DNA of 10,167 nt from Chelonobacter sp006228105 (lineage in GTDB: Bacteria > Pseudomonadota > Gammaproteobacteria > Enterobacterales > Pasteurellaceae), in assembly GCF_006228105.1 (NCBI RefSeq), contig NZ_VDHH01000178.1; one strand, written 5' to 3'. Shown in pieces: positions 1 through 5,945 of this stretch (position 1 is its first letter; each line of letters starts with the position of its first letter). The position numbers and the translations under genes were made by a program. The notes beneath the pieces were generated by a model. It made no database searches, was not told the origin of the DNA, and saw nothing but the letters and a program-made list of their open reading frames with translations.

Positions 1-36
1 CAAAGAGCAACAGACCCTAATATAGGAAATACTGAT

Positions 37-678
37 ATGAAAATTGCATTAATGATGGAAAACAGCCAAGCCGCCAAAAATCGGATTATTTTAAAAGAGT
101 TGAAAGCGGTTGCCGACACAAAAGGCTATCCGGTGTTCAACGTCGGCATGAGTGATGAAAACGATCATCATCTAACCTACATTCACCTCGGCATTATGGC
201 TAGCATTTTGTTGAATTCAAAAGCCGTCGATTTCGTGGTGACCGGCTGTGGCACCGGACAAGGTGCCATGATGTCACTCAATTTACATCCCGGCGTGGTC
301 TGCGGTTACTGCCTTGATCCGACCGATGCTTTCTTATTTGCCCAAATCAATAACGGCAACGCCTTAGCACTGGCTTTTGCCAAAGGCTTCGGTTGGGGGG
401 CGGAACTGAACGTACGTTATATGTTTGAAAAAGCCTTTACCGGCGTAAAAGGGGAAGGCTATCCACTCGACCGTAAAGAGCCACAAGTCAGAAATGCCGG
501 CCTCTTAAATCAAGTCAAAGCCGCAGTGCTGAAAGAACATTATTTAGACGGCTTGCGCGCAATCGATCCAGAGCTGATCAAAACTGCGGTCAGCGGCGAA
601 CGTTTTCAACAGTGCTTGTTTGAACATGGGCAAGACAAAGAAATCGAAGCCTTCGTGCGTGATATTTTGAACCGATAA
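37..678 (+). CDS. dhuI: RpiB/LacA/LacB-family sugar isomerase, probably DhuI-type 4-deoxy-5-hexosulose-uronate isomerase
   Basis: This 213-residue cytoplasmic protein has the RpiB/LacA/LacB ketol-isomerase fold. The family hallmark CGTGxG is at residues 71-76 (VTGCGTGQGAM), with Cys71 in the place of the RpiB catalytic cysteine. The usual N-terminal DHAG motif of ribose-5-phosphate isomerase B is replaced by ENSQAAKN (8-15). The protein is about 60 residues longer than typical RpiB, with a C-terminal extension after about residue 145, so it is not a ribose-phosphate enzyme. From memory, streptococcal DhuI (unsaturated uronate isomerase) and the KdgR-regulon gene spiX are relatives of this kind. 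Its place beside kdgK and ogl suggests it isomerises 5-keto-4-deoxyuronate, the step normally done by KduI. AGGA at 24-27 lies 9 bases before the ATG. It is followed by its own terminator. The family is clear; the substrate is inferred. Confidence 0.72.
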   Translation: MKIALMMENSQAAKNRIILKELKAVADTKGYPVFNVGMSDENDHHLTYIHLGIMASILLNSKAVDFVVTGCGTGQGAMMSLNLHPGVVCGYCLDPTDAFLFAQINNGNALALAFAKGFGWGAELNVRYMFEKAFTGVKGEGYPLDRKEPQVRNAGLLNQVKAAVLKEHYLDGLRAIDPELIKTAVSGERFQQCLFEHGQDKEIEAFVRDILNR

Positions 679-686
679 CCCCTCTC

Positions 687-719
687 AAAAAGCCGACTAC
701 CCCAATACGTTGGCTTTTT
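687..719 (+). terminator. Rho-independent terminator after the isomerase gene
   Basis: AAAAAGCCGAC (687-697) pairs with GTTGGCTTTTT (709-719) with a single G-U wobble, an 11-nt loop and a T-rich tail running to about 729. It lies 8 bases past the isomerase stop codon and 27 bases before kdgK. It therefore separates the first gene from kdgK, or acts as an attenuator if some read-through continues. Confidence 0.85.
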
Positions 720-746
720 ATTATTTTTACAAATGGAAACAAGCCC

Positions 747-1670
747 ATGAAAAATAATCTTGCCGTGATTGGCGAATGCATGGTTGAACTGCAAAAGTGC
801 GGTCAACACTATCGACAAGGATTCGGCGGCGACACGCTGAATACCGCACTTTACTTCTCAAGATTGACCCAACGCACCAGCAATCAAACTGCTTATGTTA
901 CTGGTGTCGGACGCGACGGCTTCAGCCAAAATATGCTGGCGGCATGGGCAGCGGAAGCAATCAATACTGAGTTGGTGTTTGAACTGCCGCAGAAACTGCC
1001 CGGTTTATATGCCATCGAAACCCGTGACGACGGAGAGCGCAGCTTCCACTACTGGCGCAATGATTCTGCCGCACGCTACTGGCTGCGCCATATCAGCGCT
1101 GATGAACTCACGCAAAAATTAAGCGCTTACCAATGGATTTATCTAAGCGGCATCAGTTTGGCGATACTGCCGGACGATTGTCTGGAAAAACTGTTCACGG
1201 TTCTGAGTGCTTGCAAAAAGTGCGGTTGCCACATCGCCTTTGACAACAACTACCGCCCCGCGTTATGGGAGAATAGCACCAAGGCACAACAAGCCTACCG
1301 TACGATTTTATCCTTGACCGATATGGCTTTTCTCACTTTCGATGACGAAGTGCAACTGTATGGCGATCAGCACGAAGCACAAGCAATCGACCGCACTTTG
1401 GCACTGGGGGTGCAAGAAGTTGTGATCAAACGCGGCGCCGACAGTTGCATTGTCGTTACGCCACAATCACGCCACGAACTGGCACCGCAGAAAATCGACA
1501 ACATCATCGACACCACCGCCGCCGGCGACTCTTTCAGCGCCGCTTACCTCGCCGCCCGACTTAACAACGTCAGTATCCCTGAAGCCATCCTTGCCGGACA
1601 CCAACTGGCCGGCATAGTGATTCAACATCGAGGTGCGATTATTGATAGGGAACTTATGCCGCTACCATAG
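747..1670 (+). CDS. kdgK: 2-dehydro-3-deoxygluconate kinase (KDG kinase)
   Basis: This 307-residue PfkB-family sugar kinase phosphorylates 2-keto-3-deoxygluconate with ATP to KDPG, the last step of uronate breakdown before the KDPG aldolase. Visible signatures are the N-terminal VIGECMVEL (7-15), the substrate-binding GFGGDTLNTALY (25-36), PGLYAIET (85-92), YWRNDSAARYWL (102-113) and the PfkB signature DTTAAGDSF (255-263) with catalytic base Asp261. Length and sequence closely follow E. coli KdgK (309 residues). A weak ribosome site (GGAAA, 735-739) precedes the ATG by 7 bases. It comes after a terminator and 57 bases before the PL9 lyase gene, so it probably heads a kdgK-lyase unit, although no convincing promoter is visible. 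Four uptake sequences lie inside it, two of them read as Lys-Cys-Gly. Confidence 0.95.
   Translation: MKNNLAVIGECMVELQKCGQHYRQGFGGDTLNTALYFSRLTQRTSNQTAYVTGVGRDGFSQNMLAAWAAEAINTELVFELPQKLPGLYAIETRDDGERSFHYWRNDSAARYWLRHISADELTQKLSAYQWIYLSGISLAILPDDCLEKLFTVLSACKKCGCHIAFDNNYRPALWENSTKAQQAYRTILSLTDMAFLTFDDEVQLYGDQHEAQAIDRTLALGVQEVVIKRGADSCIVVTPQSRHELAPQKIDNIIDTTAAGDSFSAAYLAARLNNVSIPEAILAGHQLAGIVIQHRGAIIDRELMPLP
795..803 (+). repeat. DNA uptake sequence (USS)
   Basis: Exact AAGTGCGGT inside kdgK, read as Lys17-Cys18-Gly19. With the copy at 843-851 it forms 10-base inverted arms (794-803 and 843-852). Confidence 0.95.
843..851 (-). repeat. DNA uptake sequence (USS)
   Basis: Exact ACCGCACTT, the complement of the uptake core, inside kdgK. 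It is read as Thr33-Ala34-Leu35 within the substrate-binding motif. Confidence 0.95.
1218..1226 (+). repeat. DNA uptake sequence (USS)
   Basis: Exact AAGTGCGGT inside kdgK, read as Lys158-Cys159-Gly160 and giving a Cys-rich CKKCGC stretch that E. coli KdgK lacks. Confidence 0.95.
1390..1398 (-). repeat. DNA uptake sequence (USS)
   Basis: Exact ACCGCACTT inside kdgK, spanning codons 215-218 (Asp-Arg-Thr-Leu). Confidence 0.95.
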
Positions 1671-1727
1671 CCAATGTATGCGGCAACTATAGTCGTGACG
1701 ATAAAAGAAACATAAAAGGAAAAAGCC

Positions 1728-3962
1728 ATGAAGAAAATAGTTCATCTTATTCTGCCTGCTACCATTTTAATGTTTCCATTCAGTATATGGAGCAAAACAT
1801 CAGAGCCTGCGCCAATCATTTGGCAAAGTATTACCTTTGGACAATCCACCGATTTAAATTTCGGCTCGACAATTCTGCCGGAGAAAGTTAGCACCAATGA
1901 AACGTTGGTCAACGCAACTCCGGTTACTCCCGGTCCGTTAGCACCCAGTTTTACCCTTGAAAGTCGTGGCGGAAAGCTCGCCAATTCTCACGAGGGAGTC
2001 ACATTTTATTATACTGAACTACCGGTAAACACCAATTTCATTCTGTCAGCCAACATCACCCTTGAACAGCTTGGACCAGAAACCGGTGCCAATCCCAATC
2101 GGCAAGAAGGTGCGGGAATCATGGTGCGTGATATTTTAGGCAAAGCACGCGAAGTGCCGCAACCGATTGGCTATGAAGAGTTTCCCGCAGCCTCTAATAT
2201 GGTAATGAATTTTATCCGTTCACACAGCCGCGACGCTGATGGAAAAATCAATATCAATGCGGCTTATCGTGAAGGCATACAAGATCCGTGGGGAACCGCA
2301 GGCAATCGGATATATCGCCAAGATTATGTTGAAGGAATTGATTTTTCAAGCAAATCTCCATTCCATTTAACTTTGGAAAAGACTGATCAGCAATTCATTT
2401 TTGGTTATCAACAGGGCGAAATCAAACAACAGATCACGTTAGAAAAATTAACGCCGGGGATTCTGGCACAGCAAAATCCGGAAAAACAGTATCTGGGTTT
2501 CTTTGCCTCTCGCAATGCCAAAATCTCAGTTCAAGATGCCACTCTACAAACCAGCCAAGGAACGGATTTAAGCCCAACTTCCTTTTCTACACCAGCAATT
2601 CCGGTTTTACTGACTCAAGCCTCTGCGAGCATTACAATCGGTGATAGCTATACCTTCCAAGCTCGGGCAAATTATGACGGGCATTTCAGTCTGTGGCAGG
2701 ATAATCAAATTGCAGTGCAAAATGTAACCGTAAAAGCCGGTGATTTTTTTAGCCATGCATTAAGTATTACTACGCCATCTTCAGAAGTGAAAGTGCGGTT
2801 TGTACCTGATCTTCCTCAAGGAGAAAAGGAAGCACAAGAGAATACGATTACCGTCCGCAAGTCTTCGGTTCTTTTAGAAGATCCAATGAACCTACATGTT
2901 GCGGTGGACGGCACTTCACAAGGCAACGGTACATTGGAGAAACCTTTGGATCTTACTTCCGCCATTCAGTGGCTGCCTCCGGGGGGCACTCTCTTTTTAC
3001 AAGCCGGAGATTACCCCGCTTTAACTTTACCAAGCCAAAGCAGTGGAACAGCACAAGCTTACAAAACTCTCAAAGGGAAAAATGCAAAAGTGCGGTTTAT
3101 CGGTGAGGTACTTCACCAAGCTAGTTTCTGGCATGTTGAAAATATTGAAGTTGCAGGTGCCAGTCTGATTGTACAGGGCAGCTATAACGAATTTCGCAAC
3201 ATCACCACGCATAGTGCACCGGACACCGGATTTCAAATTACTTCACCAGAAGGCGTCGGGCGTGCCTTGTGGGCTAGCCATAATATTGTAAAAGACAGTA
3301 TTAGTTTTAATAACATGGACAAATCACAAATCAACGCTGATGGCTTTGCTGCCAAGATGCGGGTTGGAGATGGCAATACCTTTATTCGTTGTATTTCCCA
3401 CCACAATATTGATGACGGCTGGGATCTGTTCAATAAAGTCGAAGACGGCCCGAATGGTGTCGTGACTATTCTGGATTCCATCGCTTTCATGAACGGGCAA
3501 ACCTTACAAGTGCAAAGCAAGAGTGCCTCCATCGGCAATGGATTCAAATTGGGTGGCGAAGGCATTCCGGTTGCCCATATTGTTAAAAATAGCTTAGCTT
3601 TCCATAATAATATGGACGGGTTTACCGATAATTTTAACCCCGGCGCTCTATTGCTAGAAAACAATCTGGCGATTGACAACCGGCGTTTTAATTATCTGTT
3701 CCGTAAAAGCCCCTATGAGAAAGCATCATTGCAAGGCACATTTATCAATAACCAATCATTCCGCTTTTACCAACCAAGCCCGTATCCTGACGTGGTTAAT
3801 GGTAATCAAATGATTAATAATGACTTTTTACTATCCACAACGGCAAAAAATGCAAAAGTGCGGTATCTAAACGAACTACAAAAATTATCCAAAGTCGATT
3901 ATTCACAAACGATTCCCGGTTTGAAAGAAGCTAAAGCGGTTCAAACCTTGCTAACCGATTGA
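1728..3962 (+). CDS. pelX: Exported PL9 pectate lyase, PelX-like exopolygalacturonate lyase
   Basis: This 744-residue enzyme cleaves polygalacturonate by beta-elimination with Ca2+ and probably acts in the periplasm. Residues 1-22 form a signal peptide (MKK, hydrophobic LILPATILMFPF, likely cut after IWS; no lipobox Cys). About 25-275 is a beta-rich N-terminal region, 285-385 a second small beta region, and 385-744 the PL9 right-handed beta-helix. The catalytic set of Dickeya PelL (Asp209, 233, 234, 237 and Lys273, from memory) maps onto Asp538 (NADGF), Asp562, Asp563 and Asp566 (IDDGWD), and Lys607 (GFKLGG), with constant spacing for all the aspartates. The length matches PelX-type exo-lyases (about 730-750), not the 425-residue secreted PelL, hence the exo and periplasmic guess. 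AAGGA (1716-1720) lies 7 bases before the ATG. A terminator follows. Family is certain; endo or exo mode is inferred. Confidence 0.9.
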   Translation: MKKIVHLILPATILMFPFSIWSKTSEPAPIIWQSITFGQSTDLNFGSTILPEKVSTNETLVNATPVTPGPLAPSFTLESRGGKLANSHEGVTFYYTELPVNTNFILSANITLEQLGPETGANPNRQEGAGIMVRDILGKAREVPQPIGYEEFPAASNMVMNFIRSHSRDADGKININAAYREGIQDPWGTAGNRIYRQDYVEGIDFSSKSPFHLTLEKTDQQFIFGYQQGEIKQQITLEKLTPGILAQQNPEKQYLGFFASRNAKISVQDATLQTSQGTDLSPTSFSTPAIPVLLTQASASITIGDSYTFQARANYDGHFSLWQDNQIAVQNVTVKAGDFFSHALSITTPSSEVKVRFVPDLPQGEKEAQENTITVRKSSVLLEDPMNLHVAVDGTSQGNGTLEKPLDLTSAIQWLPPGGTLFLQAGDYPALTLPSQSSGTAQAYKTLKGKNAKVRFIGEVLHQASFWHVENIEVAGASLIVQGSYNEFRNITTHSAPDTGFQITSPEGVGRALWASHNIVKDSISFNNMDKSQINADGFAAKMRVGDGNTFIRCISHHNIDDGWDLFNKVEDGPNGVVTILDSIAFMNGQTLQVQSKSASIGNGFKLGGEGIPVAHIVKNSLAFHNNMDGFTDNFNPGALLLENNLAIDNRRFNYLFRKSPYEKASLQGTFINNQSFRFYQPSPYPDVVNGNQMINNDFLLSTTAKNAKVRYLNELQKLSKVDYSQTIPGLKEAKAVQTLLTD
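2791..2799 (+). repeat. DNA uptake sequence (USS)
   Basis: Exact AAGTGCGGT inside the PL9 gene, read as Lys355-Val356-Arg357 and followed by Phe. Confidence 0.95.
3078..3096 (+). repeat. 19-base repeat, copy 1, containing a USS (3088-3096)
   Basis: The 19 bases AAAAATGCAAAAGTGCGGT recur exactly at 3846-3864. This copy encodes KNAKVR at residues 451-456, at the start of the PL9 beta-helix. The last nine bases are the uptake core. Confidence 0.9.
3846..3864 (+). repeat. 19-base repeat, copy 2, containing a USS (3856-3864)
   Basis: Second exact copy of the 19-base sequence at 3078-3096, in the same reading frame. It encodes KNAKVR at residues 707-712, near the C-terminus. Confidence 0.9.
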
Positions 3963-3976
3963 TTACTTAGTTATTA

Positions 3977-4011
3977 GGGCTGATTAACACTATTTTTCAG
4001 CTCTTTTTTTT
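3977..4011 (+). terminator. Rho-independent terminator after the PL9 lyase gene
   Basis: GGGCTGA (3977-3983) pairs with TCAGCTC (3997-4003), with one G-U wobble and a 13-nt loop, followed by eight Ts (4004-4011). It starts 14 bases past the lyase stop codon and isolates the transporter-ogl unit from the genes upstream. Confidence 0.85.
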
Positions 4012-4032
4012 CATCAAAAAACATTATGAAAA

Positions 4033-4052
4033 TTTATTTTTATAAAAATAAA
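4033..4052. promoter_or_regulatory. Perfect 20-bp AT palindrome, possible operator
   Basis: TTTATTTTTATAAAAATAAA is identical to its reverse complement. It is flanked by ATTATG (4023-4028) and CATAAT (4054-4059), also an inverted pair but offset by three bases from the inner dyad. Its centre is 25 bp upstream of the centre of the candidate CRP site. It could be an operator for a local pectin regulator, an UP-like AT tract, or a chance result of low-complexity AT sequence. The half-site TATGAAA loosely recalls KdgR sites, but the match is not convincing. Confidence 0.4.
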
Positions 4053-4059
4053 ACATAAT

Positions 4060-4075
4060 TTTGATTACCGTCACA
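4060..4075 (+). promoter_or_regulatory. Candidate CRP-cAMP binding site
   Basis: TTTGA-N6-TCACA differs at one position from the CRP consensus core TGTGA-N6-TCACA. Its centre (4067.5) is 41.5 bp from a start point at about 4109, which is where the downstream TATGAT would place transcription. That is the standard class II activator spacing. CRP control is typical of pectin and uronate genes in gammaproteobacteria. Confidence 0.6.
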
Positions 4076-4096
4076 GTATTTTTCATTTTTATGATG

Positions 4097-4102
4097 TATG
4101 AT
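4097..4102 (+). promoter_or_regulatory. Putative -10 element of the transporter-ogl promoter
   Basis: TATGAT at 4097-4102, with no good -35 hexamer upstream, as expected for a CRP-dependent class II promoter. It predicts a start near 4109 and a 27-nt leader before the ATG at 4136. A second TATGAT at 4090-4095 is an alternative but gives poorer spacing to the CRP site. Confidence 0.5.
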
Positions 4103-4135
4103 TTTAAAAAATCAAAACAACGTTTCGAGGTGAAT

Positions 4136-5872
4136 ATGAATATTGATAATATCGTCATAGCCGGTTATTTCATTTTAATTGCCGCCATCAGTCTGATTTT
4201 CAAAAAAATGGCTAGCAGTAGCACCAGCGACTACTTCCGTGGTGGTGGTAAAATGCTGTGGTGGATGGTTGGCGGCACTGCATTTATGACTCAATTCTCC
4301 GCTTGGACTTTCACCGGCGCCGCCGGAAAGGCATTCACTGATGGTATATCGGTTATCGCCGTGTTCGTCGGGAATATGGTCGCTTATGTTTTTGCTTATT
4401 TTTGGTTTGCCCGCCGCTTCAGACAAATGCGGGTCGATACACCAACAGAAGCTGTCGGACGCCGTTTTGGTTCGGTTAATGAACAATTTTTCACTTGGGT
4501 TATCATTCCACTCAGCGTGATTAACGCCGGGGTTTGGTTAAACGGCTTAGGCGTGTTCGCTTCTGCGGTGTTTAATTCCGATATCATCACCACCATTTAT
4601 GTTACCGGTGCTGTCGTATTATTAGTTTCGTTACTCAGTGGTGCTTGGGGGGTTGTGGCATCGGACTTTATCCAAATGTTGGTGGTAGCCGTGATTTCGA
4701 TCGCTTGTGCGGTGGTTGCCTTGGTCATGGTCGGTGGTCCCGGCGAAATCGTACGCGAGTTTCCGGGCAGCTTTGTAATGGGCCCGGATATGAATTATCC
4801 ACTGCTGATTGTCTGTACTTTCCTGTTTTTTGTAGTCAAACAGTTGCAAAGTATCAACAATATGCAGGAATCTTACCGCTTCTTAAACGCCAAAGATTCT
4901 AAAAATGCCAGTAAAGCTGCAATTCTCGCTTTAGTGTTGATGCTATTTGGAACCGCTATTTGGTTTATTCCGCCATGGGTTTCCGCCATTATCTATCCGA
5001 ATGCCGCCGCAGAATATCCACAATTAGGCAACAAAGCCGCTGATGCTGTTTACTTGGTGTTTGCTCGTAATGCGATGCCGTTGGGTACCGTCGGATTACT
5101 GATGGCTGGGCTATTTGCCGCCACCATGTCCTCAATGGACTCGGCCTTGAATCGCAACTCCGGTATTTTTGTCCGCAGTTTCTATGCCCCGATTGTCCGT
5201 AAAGGACAAGCCGACGACAAAGAACTGCTGCGCGCCGGTCAAGTAGTGTGTATTGTCAATGGTATCTTGGTTATCTTAATGGCACAGTTCTTCAACTCAT
5301 TAAAACACCTCAGTTTGTTTGATTTGATGATGCAGGTTGCCACCTTATTACAATCGCCAATTTTAGTGCCATTATTCTTAGGCATCATCATTCGCAAAAC
5401 ACCAAAATGGGCGCCTTGGGCAACAGTAGTGGTGGGAATGTTGGTTTCTTGGTCGGTGGTAAAAGTCTTCACCCCTCAATGGGTTGCCGGCTGGTTTGGC
5501 GTTGACAACTTAACCGGTCGTGAAATTTCCGAACTTAAAATCATCATTACCATTGCTGCCCATCTATTCTTTACCGCAGGCTTCTTCTGCTTGACCACTC
5601 TGTTCTATAAAGCAGAAAATGATCCGTATAAAGCGACAACTGCCGCCTTTTTTAACGATGTAGATACCGAATGTGTTGCTGAAGACGGACAAGATGTCGT
5701 TGACCGGATGCAACGCAAAAAATTAGGCACACTGGTTACCTATATGGCAGCGGGTTTGAGCTTGATGATTTTGATTCCAAATCCGTTGTGGGGAAGACTG
5801 CTCTATCTTTGCTGCGCCCTGACCATCTTTACTATCGGCTATCTACTCAAACGTAGCGCAGAAATGAAGTAG
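4136..5872 (+). CDS. Sodium:solute symporter (SSS family), probable oligogalacturonide importer
   Basis: This 578-residue inner-membrane protein has about 14 hydrophobic segments, roughly at 4-22, 43-62, 70-91, 118-141, 150-170, 175-199, 221-236, 262-283, 313-332, 366-388, 394-419, 427-446, 468-490, 531-547 and 553-571. The conserved SSS segment GLFAATMSSMDSALN (325-339) carries the Ser pair (332-333) expected at the sodium site of this family. A hydrophilic acidic loop, about 491-530, precedes the last segments. The ATG at 4136 is preferred because GAGG (4127-4130) sits 5 bases before it; the frame is open upstream to a TTG at 4061, but that lies inside the predicted CRP site and promoter. 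Located between an exported pectate lyase and cytoplasmic Ogl, it most likely imports unsaturated di- or oligogalacturonides with Na+. A monomeric uronate is the alternative. Confidence 0.85.
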   Translation: MNIDNIVIAGYFILIAAISLIFKKMASSSTSDYFRGGGKMLWWMVGGTAFMTQFSAWTFTGAAGKAFTDGISVIAVFVGNMVAYVFAYFWFARRFRQMRVDTPTEAVGRRFGSVNEQFFTWVIIPLSVINAGVWLNGLGVFASAVFNSDIITTIYVTGAVVLLVSLLSGAWGVVASDFIQMLVVAVISIACAVVALVMVGGPGEIVREFPGSFVMGPDMNYPLLIVCTFLFFVVKQLQSINNMQESYRFLNAKDSKNASKAAILALVLMLFGTAIWFIPPWVSAIIYPNAAAEYPQLGNKAADAVYLVFARNAMPLGTVGLLMAGLFAATMSSMDSALNRNSGIFVRSFYAPIVRKGQADDKELLRAGQVVCIVNGILVILMAQFFNSLKHLSLFDLMMQVATLLQSPILVPLFLGIIIRKTPKWAPWATVVVGMLVSWSVVKVFTPQWVAGWFGVDNLTGREISELKIIITIAAHLFFTAGFFCLTTLFYKAENDPYKATTAAFFNDVDTECVAEDGQDVVDRMQRKKLGTLVTYMAAGLSLMILIPNPLWGRLLYLCCALTIFTIGYLLKRSAEMK

Positions 5873-5895
5873 CTTTGCAGTAACCAATATTGACT

Positions 5896-5928
5896 TGCGG
5901 TATGCTTGAATGCCACACGCATACCGCA
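5896..5928 (+). repeat. Inverted repeat (hairpin) between the transporter gene and ogl, ending in a USS
   Basis: TGCGGTATGC (5896-5905) and GCATACCGCA (5919-5928) are perfect 10-bp arms with a 13-nt loop. The right arm overlaps an exact uptake sequence (5923-5931, complement orientation). No T-run follows, so it is not a standard terminator. It lies just before the ogl ribosome site (AGGAG, 5933-5937) and could modulate ogl expression or protect the upstream mRNA end. Confidence 0.65.
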
Positions 5929-5931
5929 CTT
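5923..5931 (-). repeat. DNA uptake sequence (USS), intergenic
   Basis: Exact ACCGCACTT. It is the only intergenic copy among the 14, and it forms part of the hairpin arm upstream of ogl. Confidence 0.95.
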
Positions 5932-5945
5932 TAGGAGTAAAAACT

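Noticed and set aside
795..851. Inverted USS pair taken as terminal repeats of a mobile element
   Set aside because: The 9-mers are the uptake sequence, and the interval is uninterrupted kdgK coding sequence.
1655..1685. TGCCGC/GCGGCA stem spanning the end of kdgK
   Set aside because: A six-bp stem with a long loop and no T-tract; not a credible terminator.
3233..3679. 148-codon open frame on the minus strand inside the PL9 gene
   Set aside because: It is antisense to conserved catalytic codons, has no family resemblance and no ribosome site; it is a shadow frame. Other antisense frames in cysI, cysJ and the transporter gene were rejected for the same reason.
4026..4042. KdgR box (GAAA-N6-TTTTA) upstream of the transporter gene
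   Set aside because: It deviates from the TTTCA half-site and lies in nearly pure AT sequence where such matches are frequent; no KdgR gene is visible here.
4061..4135. Upstream TTG start for the transporter, adding 25 residues
   Set aside because: It overlaps the predicted CRP site and promoter, has no ribosome site, and the added peptide is not typical of SSS proteins; the ATG at 4136 has GAGG five bases before it.
5910..5945. Upstream ATG start for ogl, adding 12 residues
   Set aside because: It lies in the hairpin loop with no ribosome site; the start at 5946 has AGGAG and gives active-site numbering identical to that recalled for Yersinia Ogl.
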